Shown here: piece after piece, positions 35,756 through 47,905 of the stretch
How positions within the stretch are numbered: the first letter of the stretch is position 1
Layout of the letters: every line of letters begins with the position of its first letter
The notes under the pieces: model-generated
Told to the model about the DNA's origin: nothing
Databases searched by the model: none
Seen by the model: only the letters and a program-made list of their open reading frames with translations
Assembly: GCA_027886175.1 (NCBI GenBank)
Contig: JAJNNQ010000006.1
Span: 3,968,001-4,032,000 of the forward strand
Origin: Phylloscopus collybita
Lineage: Eukaryota > Chordata > Aves > Passeriformes > Phylloscopidae
DNA length: 64,000 nt
Direction of reading: 5' to 3'
Translations under genes and position numbers: made by a program

Positions 35756-38700
35756 TTTTAACTCCATATACTGATCTTGCCATCTTACATAGCATTTGAG
35801 GAAGCACTAAACCCTAGTCCTGCCTAAAAACAGAGCAAATCTGAACAGCCCAAATAGTCCATGTGAAAAGCTGGTGTTCAGCAGAGCCTGTACAGGAGTG
35901 TTGCTTGACAGGGGTGAGTGATTTCTCTTTGGCCTGTGTGCCCTGTGCACAGGCAAAGATGATGTCAATGTCCACCTATCAAGTGGGGTGTCCTTTACTT
36001 TCCTGCAGACTAATTTCCTGCAGACTTCTGTATTTTTAAATTTCTAAGTGCACTCTGCACTGTAGTTTCTGTGTCTTAGTTCCTCCTATGCAAACTGAGA
36101 TGAGAAGGCATTGCTGTCTCACAGAGATATTTCTTGGGTAAATACTATGAAGATTTAGAGGTGTGTAGACATGATAGTTTTGAAGGATTTGCTAGCAGCT
36201 CTCGTATTTTGACCTTGTAAAAGAGGCAGGATTGCCACACTGGTTTGGTAGTACAGAATAGTATTACTAGTAGATTTTTGTCTTGTTTTCTCATTCCCTC
36301 TGAAAGGCTTCCACTTAGGAGATCTAAACAGCTTCTTCATGGTGCTAGTTTTCTTCTTAATATATTAACAAGATCAGAGCTTGGAGATTATTAAATAAAA
36401 AAAAATAATAAAAAGGCACCTCTCTTCATTTGAATTTTTAAATTAATTGACTTTGACTGATTTTGAATCCCTATGGTGTGTGCTTTCTACATATATTTTA
36501 GCAAATAGGTTAACAGGAAGACACATCCAGGGAAAACAGGTATTTTTTTGGAATGATTTTAGGCTACACAAGGAAAATGGATCACAAATTCACAATTGTT
36601 CAAACAGGAAGCAATTCTACATTGGCTATAAATATTATGCTTATCCAATAACGCTACAAAATATATATGTTGTGAACTACTGAGATTAGATCTAGAGAAC
36701 TTAAATGAAAGTTGCTGTTGTATACTTCCCATGGAGTTCAACACTTCAGGATTTTGGAAAATTGACAAAATATTGTGTGAAATATCAATGACTACCTCAA
36801 AAAAAAAAAAAAAAGTATATATAATTTCTGACTCCTCTTAACTAACTATTAAGGTTGTGTCAATGGCATTTACATCTATTTTAAGACCTCTTTCCAATTC
36901 AGAGTAATAGGAAATGACAACAGTATAAATGAGATTTGAATAACGGTATACAAAGTTTAAGTTAGTTCCTGAATCCCAGAAGGGGCTCAGGTGTGTTATA
37001 CATTGAGAATGGGTAAATTATACATTTATAGCCCTTTGAGGCCTACACGCAAAATTGTTTCTAGTTTATTCAAAATGCACGCTATTCAGTTTTTGCTTAT
37101 TCCAAGTGTGTTTAGTAAACAAGAGTCACTTGTGAATGATATGTTCTAAAATCAATTTTAGGGGTAAACTTAATTATGTTCACAGATGGTGAAGCATAAT
37201 TGATGACAGTATGTCAACGTAAACTGGAACTAGCTGTGTCTAAAAACATATCATCACTATCAACAACATAATATTATGAATATTTTAAATGACTACTTTA
37301 TAAAAAGGATGAGCTGGTTAATTCTGGTTGCCTCCATACATGGCCTGGTATATGTCAACTATTTTTGTTTATGTGAGCTTCTATTTCATTTGCTGATGCA
37401 CATCTTGCTTTTTATTTCTGCCAGAACGAACCAACAAGGGAAATATTTTGGGAGCAGAAGGAAAATACATAGACTACAATTTTCATGGAACAATAATTGG
37501 GGCACTGCCCCCTGAATTTCATGGGAATTTAGCAAGAAAAATAGGACAACGTAGCATTCTTTCTGCTTGATTTACTATCAAACAATAGTGAAATTCTATG
37601 ATTTTATTATTTCACTTGTAGAAGCTACTTCCCATTTACAGTAAACAAAGTAAATCCAACTGTAGAAGAGCACTGGCACCTCCAAAGGAAAGACAGAACA
37701 TTTGTTCGTTGTATGACCACCTCACACATTCTTACAGGTGAAATTCCATTTCAGTGGTCTGAACATTATGTATTATTACCAGGCTTACATGTTTCCCCAA
37801 AAGCTTTTCCTATATTGTTCATTTATTATGAATATCTCAAGCTTGGAAATATATATTATCATTCAGTTTTGTTTTCTTTAAGTATAGATTTATTTCCTAT
37901 GGTGAATGTATTTTAGCATTTGACTGAAGACTGGTAGAATATGAGAATACTGATTCTCAGATAGTCTTCTGTAGGACTAGTGGGGTGTGCACATGGCCTA
38001 GGGTGCCTGTCAAGGAACTTAGATGTCACCCTACCCTAACTCTCTAGGAATAGAATTAAGAGTCTTAAATGTACTTAATCTCAGATTATTTTTTCTGTTT
38101 AGGACATGCTTGGAAAAAAAGAAAACAATTAGACATTTATAATATTTGTATAAAATCCATTCTAATCCCTTCAGAGAAATCAGGGGGGAAATAGAACTTG
38201 TTTATTACAATTGATTTTTTAATCACATCATATTAAATTTATTTTAATATTAACATTGTCATCAATTATTAAATCATTGCAAGTGCGGTGTTACTTTTCC
38301 ACATTTTCTTGTATAAATAATTGAAAAAAGCAGGTGATTTCCTCTGCAAGGAAGCCACACGAGGGAAGTCCATAAGAGTGGCATAGAGTGGAAAATATGA
38401 AATATAAAAAAAAGACAAGGTTGTGCTCTTATCTTTGAAAATCTATCTATCTCCATCACTTCTCCCCAGGCTTCCTTATAATTGGACCTATTGTCAATAC
38501 AAAAGATGTTTGTTAGTATTAAAGTGTCAGTGCTTTGGTGCTATGTAGCTCTGAACCAGCTGTTGATGTTCCCAGGTGGACAGTAAGGTACATGACGGGG
38601 AAAATGTTGCTGAGGAGTTGTGGCTTGTAAGCTGCTATTACCCTTGCAAGTTGTTGCAAACAACTGATTAAGATAGTGGCAGTCCTCCACCCCTGCATTT

Positions 38701-39549
38701 CCATTTGCTGGGGCTTTATCTTCACTGACAATGGAACAGAAGACTTTTTATGGATTCTCTGGCATACAGCAAGGCTTCAATAGTGGCCTTTTCCAAATGC
38801 AGAAGAAACAGTGGGAATTGCCTGTGGTAGTTATGCATAAGTGTGTTTAGAGAAAGAATGTTTTGATTTAAATAGACTTTATTGTTTTTTATTATTATTA
38901 ATGCAAGCTTTTCTTTACATTATGCTTCTTTCCTGACAGAGGAAAATTTAGATTTCATAAAGCAATTACAAGAAACACTCAGGCAGAAATAGGTTAACAG
39001 CAAAATGGAATAACTTTACAACACTAAATAACTGAATAATAAAACAGAAAATAAAATAAATGAATAATACTTTTGCCATTAAAATATAAGAACCCTGGGA
39101 AAATCGTTGAGGAAAACATTTCACTACAAGAAGAAATTCGATAGGATAGAGCAATTTTCTCTGAAGAAGCCATGTCCAATGAATGCCATGCCCATTCAAG
39201 CATATCCCTGAGACTTCTGTGAGTATAAGTTTATGCATCTTTGTTGAAATGGATTTTTTTCTAGGGCTGCAGAATAGCAGCAGATCAAAACATCTATCTC
39301 ATATGTTCTACTGTGTTATGCTATGACTATATCAATTGTGATTTGAAAAAATCCATTATGAAATCTATGTTTAAAACCAGCATAGACACCTCAACATAAC
39401 AGGTCTAAGTCCATTTTTATTACCTTACATTACACACTTAATGGATATAATTGTTTGATGCTAAGCTGTGCCGAAAGCAGAGCAATAAGATTTGTTCTAA
39501 AGTAAAGATTAAAGAGTGTTTTCAAATATTTATGGATGCATTGCATTCG
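35756..39549. other. Unique AT-rich DNA
   Basis: No gene recognised. A 13-bp direct repeat TTTCCTGCAGACT occurs at 35999-36011 and 36014-36026. An A run lies near 36800-36814. The part at about 38520-38740 is less AT-rich and may be a conserved or old repeated segment; it has no coding motif. Confidence 0.5.
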
Positions 39550-40456
39550 AGCCCAGGTTTTGGTAGCAGGGGGATCTGTAAGGTGTCCTCTATGAGAAGA
39601 GACCAGGAACCACCATGTCCACCAGAGATGACCACTGCTGGCCAAAACAGAGCTGGTGGAGCTTTTATGATAACATATTTAAGAGTAAAAATTATGCATA
39701 GCAGCTGTAAGAGGGAGAGGACTCAGAAAACTGTGATGCAGACAACCATCAAGGAAGAGGAAGAAAGTTTTCCAAGCACCAGAGCAGAGGCTCCCCTGCA
39801 GCTGCAGCCCATGAGGAAGACCACAGTGATGCAGATTGCCCCCCTGCAGGCAGCAGAGGACTGAGGTGAAGCAAGTATCCACATGATTGAAGCTTGTGAA
39901 AGATCCCAGAGCAAGTAGAGATGACCTGAAGAAAGCTGCAGTCTAAGGGTAGCTCCAAGAGTTCCTGGCAGAAAGGAAAGCAGCCCATATTGGAGCAGGT
40001 TTTCTGTGGCTCTGTAGGGGATCCATGCTCTGGTAGCCTGTTGCTGAAGGATTCTACATGGAAGGGACATGTGCTGGAGCAGATCATTAAGATCTACAGC
40101 CTGTGCAATGACCCCACATGCAAACAGTGGAAAAACGTGAAGAAGGAGCAACAGAGATGAAATGTTTGTTACATGATCACAATCACTGTACTCCATCCTG
40201 TGTCACTCAAAGGCAGAGAGAAAATGAAGAGTCACGAACAGGAACAAAGGAGTAAAGATAGGGTTGAGGACAAAGATTAGGTATGGAGAGTGCTATTGTC
40301 CTTGTTTTCTCACTATCCCACTGTATTTTTAATTGCAATAGATTACATAAATCTTCCCCAAACCAAGACTGCTTTTCCCATGATGGTATTTGATAAATGT
40401 TCACCTGTTCTTTATCTCTGCCCACAAGCTTTTCATTTTATTTTTCTTATGGACCT
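39550..40456 (+). mobile_element. Long ERVL-type solo LTR, copy B
   Basis: This matches copies A and C in order. A CCTCTATGAGAAGAGACCAG block is near 39588, GATAACATATTTAAGAG (TATA-like ATATTTAA) near 39669, then loosely repeated units with CTGCAGCCCATG and TGGAGCAG words, and GATGAAATGTTTGTTACATG near 40156. The U5-like end reads TTTTTAATTGCAATAGATTA and CTGCCCACAAGCTTTTCATT near 40419-40438. The last bases, normally running to a CCACA end, are missing where a CR1 begins at about 40457. Plus-strand frames of up to 137 codons here are chance openings. No internal retroviral genes flank it. Confidence 0.8.
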
Positions 40457-40852
40457 TTCTTATGAAGATAGGATGAGACAGTTGGTGTTCTTCAACCTGG
40501 AGAAGTCTTCAAAGAGATATGTCTTCAAAGAGATATTATAGGAGCCCTGCAGTATCTAAAGGGACATATAAGAGATCTAGATAGGGACTTTTGACAAAGT
40601 GCTGCACTGGTAGGACAAGGTCTAATGGCTAAAAGTTGAAAGAGGGTAGATTTGTATTAGATACTAGAAAGAAATTCTTTATTTGTAGGGAACTGGAAGA
40701 GGTTTCCCAGAGAACCTGTGGATGACACATCCCTGGAAGTGTTCAAGGCAAAGTTGGATGAGGCTTTGAGCAACTTGATCTAATGGAAGGTTACACCACT
40801 GTTGTAATGATTTTTAAGGCCCCTTCCAACACAAACAATTCTATGATTCCCT
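40457..40852 (+). mobile_element. CR1 LINE 3' end with a 16-bp tandem duplication
   Basis: It starts within the end of ORF2 (TTCAACCTGGAGAAG near 40490) and runs through the whole 3' UTR: AAAGAGGGTAGATTTGTATT, CATCCCTGGAAGTGTTCAAG, GATGAGGCTTTGAGCAAC, and a final CCCTTCCAACACAAACAATT followed by CTATGATTCC octamer-like sequence. A perfect tandem duplication of GTCTTCAAAGAGATAT lies at 40505-40536. The left edge coincides with the truncated end of LTR copy B. Confidence 0.92.
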
Positions 40853-42639
40853 CCATCTCCTGAGGAGCAGGAGTTAGAGATTCACTTGGTGGTCATATGG
40901 CAGCCAGCCTAGTTTAAGGCAAAATGGATCATCTTTTGACAACAACATCTCTGATACAAAGTATATGATCAAATAGTCTACTGTGGTTTTTCTTCACTGT
41001 GTCTGTAAATTCATGTCATTTTATATTGGGATTGACTGAGTTACCTCTGGAGCTTCTTAGAACTCTATTGACTTCCCGGTAGACTGTTGGATTTTTCTCT
41101 AAATGGCTGTCTTCTAGTGAGTGCTGTAGTGTTTTAGCCTTTCAGAGCACTTTGTTTGTTTGTTTGTTTGTTTGTTTGTTTGCCTGACAGCCAAAGGCAT
41201 TCTGATCAGAATTTCAAGAGATGGGAATTTGACTACCAGCTTAGTGACAATCAATTCAAACAGAAGTTTAGGGAAGAAAATATCATACCTGTGTATGAGA
41301 CATCACATCCAACATTCATGATAAGGATTTGAAGTAAGAAGTCAACCCTCTGAATGTTCATTTGACAGTGTGAGGTCACCTTGGAGCTATCTTTACTATC
41401 TTTACATCCAAAAAGTTGAGTGCTCTATACTTTGTGTGCTTCAGGCAAGGCATGAGAAAGAATGTGGTCCACTGCAGTTAGAACAGGGTTAGGAATTCCT
41501 GATACCAAATTGCAGCTCTCTTAAAGGCTTGCTTTGTGACCACAACAATACGCTTAACATATTGTTAATATGTTAGGAATCAATAGGAATCTTCTCTGAA
41601 AAGGCTAGTGACAGTATTTTTCTTTTCCTGAGAGTCACATGAGGATTTATCTCTTGTAATTTGCAAAATGTTTTGGAACTAAAAATCGATACTATAGAGT
41701 ACACTACTATGACTTTTAGCATTACTGCTAGAACTAGTAGTATTTCATCCCTTTTTAGTGAATTCACTACCAGGAATATGGATTTTACTGAGATCTCACC
41801 TATCCAGTTTTGTAGACTCTGAGGTGAGTGTCAGAACACTGGGAGAAATTTTCATTATTATATTCTCATACTTGGGTAAAATCAGGTTATTCTAGGCATA
41901 ACTTTTGAGTGAATTTAAGCAAATTAAAGATGAAAAGAATAAACATAGAAAAACTTCTTTGATGAATCGTTATTTGTGATACTGTCAAAAAACAAAATGT
42001 TTTTCCAATGTGGGAATCTAAACAGGTAAATCTTAAAAATTTGTCCAAAATTTATGAACTTTCTTAGATTCTGTTGCATGATGTTAAAAAATATAGATTC
42101 TGAAGTGCTCATTTTTTGCCTTTGGTGTCTGAGACAGCCAAATTTAATTTATAGCTGCGATTGACTTTGGCAATCCTGCTTCATTTACAAGCCATTATGT
42201 AATAGCTGTTACTTGATAAAGTGTCATTTCATGCTTTTCTTAGATAACTGGAGTAACTGGCAAAGAAGGAGACAGAACAGTATCATCATATGTGATGAAT
42301 ACATTCTTTAATGTACTGCAAGCACAGAGACAGCAACAAATAAAAGCACAGGAAGAAAGGTTTCTTTTCCAATTCCAGTAATTTAAATAGGTTAATGTAT
42401 AAGAATATTGTAACTAAAGCCTACCACCTAAATTATAAGTTGATTATGAAATTTGGTAAAGCCACAAAACCTTTTGAACACCTAGGTTTTCCTCCATTTT
42501 ACGGGCATTGAATGTATAGGCCTGGTCACTTGCTAGGTTAATTTTGTTAGAAAACACTGTGTTTATACTATTAATTTCCATCCTATACATCTATCCTATA
42601 TATTTCTAATCCCTTGGAAATTTACCAAAGAAACGATAG
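40853..42639. other. Unique AT-rich DNA
   Basis: No gene is recognised. Contains the (TTTG)8 microsatellite at 41151-41182. Frames are all under 70 codons. Confidence 0.5.
41151..41182 (+). repeat. (TTTG)8 microsatellite
   Basis: Eight perfect TTTG units, followed directly by CCTGACAG. Confidence 0.96.
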
Positions 42640-43212
42640 CATTGCCAGCCATTCAAAGGAGGGGATTGTCTCAGTCTGCTCTGTAGTGGTGCAGCCTTGT
42701 GCGCAGTTTTTGTCACCACAAATAAGAAAGATATGAAGCTATTAGAAAATCCAAAGGAGGGCTACAAAGATGGTGAAGGGCCTTGAGGGGAAGCTATATG
42801 AGGAACAGACAAGGTCACTTGGTCTGTTCAGCCTGGAGAAGAGGAGACTCAGGGGAGACCTCATTGCAGTTTACAGTTTCCTTGTGAGGGGAACAGGAGA
42901 GAAAGGCATTGATCTCCTCACTGTGGTGGCAGTGACAGAACCCGAGGGAATGGTCTGATGTTGTGTCAGGGAATATTTAGGCTGGATATTAGGAAAAAAA
43001 TTTCACCCAGAGGGTGGTTGGGCACTGGAACAGGCTCCCCACAGAAGTCATACAGCCTGACAGAGCTCAAGAAACATTTGGACAATTTGAAAAATGCTCT
43101 TGGGTACATGGTGTGACCCTTGGGTCCTCTGCAGGACCAGGAGTTGGACTCAATGATTCTTTTGGGTCCCTTCCAACTCAGCATATTCTGTGGTCCTGTG
43201 ATTGTAATCAAA
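42640..43212 (+). mobile_element. CR1 LINE, 3' end of a second subfamily
   Basis: The frame at 42770-42958 encodes RSLGLFSLEKRRLRGDLIAV, the conserved C-terminal block of CR1 ORF2. The 3' UTR follows with GGCTGGATATTAGGAAAAAA, GGGCACTGGAACAGGCTCC and GAGTTGGACTCAATGATTC. The end reads CAACTCAGCATATTCTGTGG and GATT-type octamer sequence. This tail differs from that of the 40457-40852 copy (CTCAGCATATTCTGTG versus CAAACAATTCTATG), so at least two CR1 subfamilies are present. It is 5'-truncated within ORF2. Confidence 0.93.
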
Positions 43213-45159
43213 GATTCCATTTGATTAAACTATATAATTTATTTAAAGGAAATTTCATCTATCTAATCAAAGAAAAATAAAATTTGCATAGTTTATATTG
43301 TGTGACCTGAAACCAACTGACTTACATGAATCCAGAGTGAAATGGACAGTATTTTAACCAACAACACTGTCCCATCTTTTCTGGCAGATGCGTTCTATTT
43401 TTCTGGTTCATCTATTACTGTTCTCTTCTGAGTTCATGACTGCCTTTTATGTTCAATACAAAAGCTAATTATTGTGCTAAGCAGCTTTTCTAAAGGCTTT
43501 GCTGTTGCATCTTTGATGCTTCATGAGCAGAATGGCAAATTAAAACATAGATAAATGATCTAAAATTGAAAACAATTGTTCTACTTATCATTTAATAATA
43601 GACACAAGGCTTTTTTAGGAGAACATATATATACAAAGACATTTACAAGTCTGCTAGTCTGCAACTCATGCATCACCTCCTCTCCGATTTTTTTGCACTA
43701 ATAGCTATGTAATGAGTCTGTTTAGGATATATCTTCCTAATGGTTATAATCTATATAGGTTCTCACTCCACACTTATCACCATAGTATCCAAGCAACTTC
43801 CAGTAGTGCATTCAGCAATGTGACTAACATCTGTCACATATTTTGGTCTCTCATCATTTCCCTGGGGGAAGATCTAGGTGCAGTGAAGTGTTTTGTTTTG
43901 TATTTATTTATTTTTCAAGTGGTCCATGACTTGGGGTTTAATTAGTCCGCAAAGTAAAGATTACTGTGAATCAGAGAAAAATGTAAATAGGGAAATGTTT
44001 GTCCTGAACTGAGGTACTGAAATTAATATCTCAAATATTGAGGTGTACCTCTTAATAATTTTTCACTTGAACATACCTGATTTTTTTCTTCCATATTGTC
44101 TTCTTAAGAAATTTTACAATATCTTTCTCCTAGAAGATATTATCTTCTAATCTCTGACACTAAGCAAACCACAATACACACCTGGAACTTTTGTATTTCA
44201 CATCTGAGAGCTGATCTTGACAGTTTATTTGTGTCTTGCCTAAAATTAACTTGCAATAAACTTAAGCAGCTACTTTGATTATACTACAAATGGAGGGACC
44301 CAAGTCAGAGCCTCACTGACAGGGTGTTTTATGGTTCTTTCCATCCAGGACCACATATAAACTTAACTGTTGGCTTTCTCATTTGAAGACAATAAACGTG
44401 AAGCAGATGCCTGCAAGTAAGCATGTGTTTAAGTACTCTCTTGTTTCCATGAATCAGAGCATAAAGACAGTAAAAGACCTATTTAGATCCTTTATCCCTT
44501 TTCTCAGACCATGTGCAGTTCACATATGCTTCCCTCATGGCAGATTTGATAGGATTTTTTTCTTTTCCGGTTGTTTGAAGTGGTTCAAAATAAAGTTCAT
44601 TTGCTTCAAAGCACAACTGCATAGCTTAGCCAACCTTAGCTGACCAGTTATTGCCTCAGAGGTTTTTTTGTTTTGTCTTGGTTTTGGTTTTGTTTGTTTG
44701 GGTTTGTTTTGTTTTGGTTTGGTTTTTTGTCTCTTAGTTTTCTTCAATGATAAAGCAACAAATTCTTAAAACCATACATTGTTTTTCCATCTCAGGGTGC
44801 TGAGGGAAGTTTAAAGTGAGGAGACACTTTGATGCATATGTTAGAAAGCTAAGCTCTTGACACCATTCTATGTCACCAGGCATCAGGCAGGGCAGGAGAT
44901 ACCTCCAATGCTGTGTGCTTCCAAGATCTAATCAGGGTATCTGAGAATGTGAGTTAGAATTGCTCAGAACTCCTCTAAAGCCCACTAGACAATCTGTTAA
45001 CTGCTTTACTCTTGAGTGATAAAAACACTCTCTGGTTTATGTATTTCACTTGTTTAAAAAGAACATATAATTTTTCCCTCCCTTTCCCCTGGCTGATCTG
45101 ATGCATCATTTGCAGATGACTTTCTCACCACCATGTTCCCTCTTTAAGTATTCTAAAGC
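43213..45159. other. Unique AT-rich DNA with a G/T-rich tract
   Basis: No gene is recognised. A G/T-rich low-complexity tract lies at about 44661-44728, with GGTTTTG and GTTTG units much like 21783-21960. Confidence 0.5.
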
Positions 45160-45288
45160 CAAATATGGTGCCAATAACAGGGAGGTTGTGGATTCAATCC
45201 CTGTATGGGCCTTTTACTTTAGAGTATTCTTGATGATCCTTGTGGGTCCCTTCTAACTCAGCATACTCTGAGTGATTCTGTGTGAATT
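45160..45288 (+). mobile_element. tRNA-Ile-derived SINE with CR1 tail (TguSINE1-like)
   Basis: The left part, 45166-45211, follows the 3' half of a eukaryotic tRNA-Ile(AAT): TGGTGCCAATAAC carries the anticodon loop with AAT at 45173-45175, then GGAGGTTGTGG, the B-box-like GGATTCAATCC (45190-45200), and the acceptor strand TATGGGCC (45204-45211). The differences include CG-to-TG and CG-to-CA changes, as expected for old CpG decay. After 45212 the sequence becomes a CR1 3' tail: TTGATGATCCTTGTGGGTCC, CTTCTAACTCAGCATACTCT and GTGATTCTGTG. The fusion of a tRNA-Ile head with a CR1 tail is the structure described for TguSINE1 of passerines. The copy lacks the tRNA 5' half and A box, so it is 5'-truncated and cannot be transcribed from its own promoter. 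Confidence 0.87.
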
Positions 45289-47234
45289 ATCTGATTCTCT
45301 TCCTAAGTGCTATTGAGCCTTTGTGCTTTCTAAACCATAGAAGGCAGAACAAAGGGCAGAGATGGCTTTTAATGTAATGCGTGTTTGAAAAAAAATATTT
45401 GGTAAATTTCTTGACATGCATACAGCAAATTAAAAGATTGAAGAAAATAGAGTCTTTTGAATCTAATGATTATTTAAGATGTGCTCCATTGTACATACTA
45501 ATGAAGCATCACTGTTTGTATTAATTTAAGTAAAATTTATGGCATCACTGATTATATTTATCAGCATGTATTGCTATGGAAATTTAGCTAATAACAAAAA
45601 TAATGAACTTCTGTGTAGTTTCAAATTGCTTAGTAGAAAAGATTTATTGCAGAATTTCAAATTTGTTTTAAGTAAGGTAATGTAAAATATATAAAATACT
45701 TTTATACTGATTTGTACTTTTAGGCTTGAGTTATATGTGTTGGAAAATCCAGACTTATTACTCATTTACTTAAAGACAGAAAAAAGAACCAACATTAATT
45801 AATGTCAATTATCAAAATAAACTGTGTAAGTACAGATATCAAGGAAAGCCATCAAGAGCTGAGGCTGGGATACCTAAGAAATCTGGAGTGAATTAGACAT
45901 GTTCAGGAAGATGTCTACTTCATCTGTCTTTACTACAGGCTTTTTCAAATGAAATCCAATTTGATCAAAGCTATCCAGAATGACATTTTGACATAATGTG
46001 AAGTGCTTAAAAAAAGATGGAATTGGAATATTCTATAAGCATTGAAGGATACTGTCAGCTTGCCAGGATGAAGGCCTCTAAGAAGTGGACGAAAGCCTCA
46101 AGAGAGTGACAGAACTCTGCTGAACACAACAAATGTATTACATATACATATGAAGGGAGGGACACAAGAGAGGGAAAGAGAGCAAATCCTCTGAAACTCT
46201 TTGTGCAGTATAAATTTGTCATATAAAATCATCCCCGTGTGTGTTAAGTATACTATATGTATATGCATATATATATGTACATGTGTGCAAGTGCACATGT
46301 ATGTAGGTACATGCACAGATGTACATATATGTGTACACATACACCAGTCTATATACTAAACTTGTTTAGAGATAGTACCAAAAATTCCATTTTGAATGGG
46401 ATGAATTATATCTCCTAACGAAATTCCTTTTTTATTTTCCTTGTTCATGACTGTCTCTTGGTATTATTTTAACAACGATCAATTTAAATATTTTAGTACT
46501 TTTAATAAAGTATGTTTTATAATTATTATAAAAATACTAGCATTGAGAAGTTTATTCACAGAGTTACTGTTGGTGAAAACAGAAATAAATTCTTTTCAGT
46601 TCCTTGACTATGCTTAATCAAAGTTTAAACCCAATTGTGGTCTGCAGTGTTTCCACTAAGGGTTGGTGTGATGTAAGAAAAGTGTGTTTCTGGTGTAAAA
46701 TTCAAAATTATTTGAAGGTTCTTGGTTTGCTATATATATGTCCTGCAATATTTATACTGTCACACAGTTCAAAACTGGTGTTATAACTTAATAGATACAA
46801 TGATGCACAAACAACCTGAGGCTTTTCAACCAACCTTATCCAAACAGAGCAAATTAACATTAGAAAATATAATTATTTATATTCACTGCATACTTTTACA
46901 TTAAAACTACTGCATTTTGATTTATTTCAAAGTAGTTTGTCAATATTTTGATTTTTCAGCTTAATCATAGGCAAAAGTTTTGCTGCAATATCAGGCTCCT
47001 CGAAAACGCTTTCTTGAGTGATTATAATTCCACTAGAAGGGATGATACATCCTATACTAAGGTCTAAATGTAATATTTTCCATACATATCTGACTTCTTG
47101 AATGTTACAACAAAAATAATGGTAGAGTAATGAAGTTTAGATTTACACATCTAAAGCAATGTACTTTTAACATAAAAACTATTTCAACTGCAAAAAACTT
47201 ACACAGAAGTTCAGAAAAATTCAGTCTTGATCAG
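45289..47234. other. Unique AT-rich DNA
   Basis: No gene is recognised. A TA/CA/TG alternating stretch lies at 46253-46345. Elsewhere only AT-rich sequence without strong structure is visible. Confidence 0.5.
46253..46345. repeat. Alternating purine-pyrimidine tract
   Basis: About 90 bp of irregular TA, TG, CA and GC steps with few breaks, including ATATGCATAT, ACATGTG...CACATGT inverted arms (46279-46300) and TGTACATATATGTGTACA. Such sequence can adopt Z-DNA or cruciform structure (inference). Confidence 0.85.
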
Positions 47235-47430
47235 GAAAACAACAAAAAAAGAACAAACTAAATCAGCCAACAAACTAAACGCAAACTAAACAAAAAAACC
47301 CAAACCAAAACAGAAACAGCAACACCAGTAACAAAAAAAAACCCAATAAAAAACACAAAAACCAAACCAAACCAAAACCACAAAAAAACCGCCAAACAAC
47401 AACAACCCCCCCAATCAAAAATAAAAAAGA
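47235..47430 (+). repeat. A/C-rich low-complexity tract
   Basis: About 195 bp almost without T and G, built from AAACAAAC, AACCAAACC and CAAAAC units and ending in a short C run (47405-47412). It is the strand-complement counterpart of the G/T-rich tracts at 21783-21960 and 44661-44728. It may be expanded poly(A)-like tail sequence, but no element abuts its left side. Confidence 0.93.
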
Positions 47431-47477
47431 AAAATCAGTTTCATTTTAAGAAAAAACAGTTTGATTTTCAGCATATA

Positions 47478-47905
47478 ATAGTTCATAGAATATTGGATTA
47501 GAAGGTTCCCCCAAGATCATCCTCTCCAACAATTACTGGCAAAAGCACGATGTAGACATCATGGCCCACAGCCCTTCCAGCTGAATCTGAAGTGTCCTGT
47601 GTTGGGGAAACGCACCACTTCCTTGGGAAGAGTATATTCTAATGGCTTATTGTTCTCACTATGAATATGTTCCTCTTGTATCCAAATGGAATTTCCACAG
47701 GAATAACTTGTACCCATTTCCCCTTCTCTTTGTTCTGTAAAAAAGGAATCCCAGCCTGGCCTTATCTTTAGCCATCTTTTAAATATTGGAACCTGTTGAT
47801 AAGGTCTTCTTCAAGCCTTCTATTCTCCAGGCTGAACAAACCCCGTTCTCTCTGTGCTTTCTCCTGTCAGGCTTCCCAGCCTTTGGGGCTCTTCTTTGGA
47901 CTATG
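47478..47905 (-). mobile_element. CR1 LINE, old 3' part
   Basis: The plus strand starts at an octamer-like ATAGAATATTGG, followed by AGATCATCCTCTCCAACAA, then diverged 3' UTR. It ends with TTCTATTCTCCAGGCTGAAC and TCCCAGCCTTTGGGGCTC, the reverse complement of the end of CR1 ORF2. It is more diverged than the other copies. A TTG microsatellite (47913-47935) lies just beyond it. Confidence 0.85.

Noticed and set aside
39451..39864. 137-codon plus-strand frame
   Set aside because: It lies across ERVL-type LTR copy B, which does not encode protein. The matching copies A and C do not keep the frame.
39723..40196. 157-codon minus-strand frame, longest in the window
   Set aside because: It is antisense to LTR copy B and arises from its GC-richer, stop-poor repeats.
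45166..45211. A functional tRNA-Ile gene
   Set aside because: The 5' half including the A box is missing, the stems carry decay changes, and a CR1 tail follows. It is a SINE fragment.
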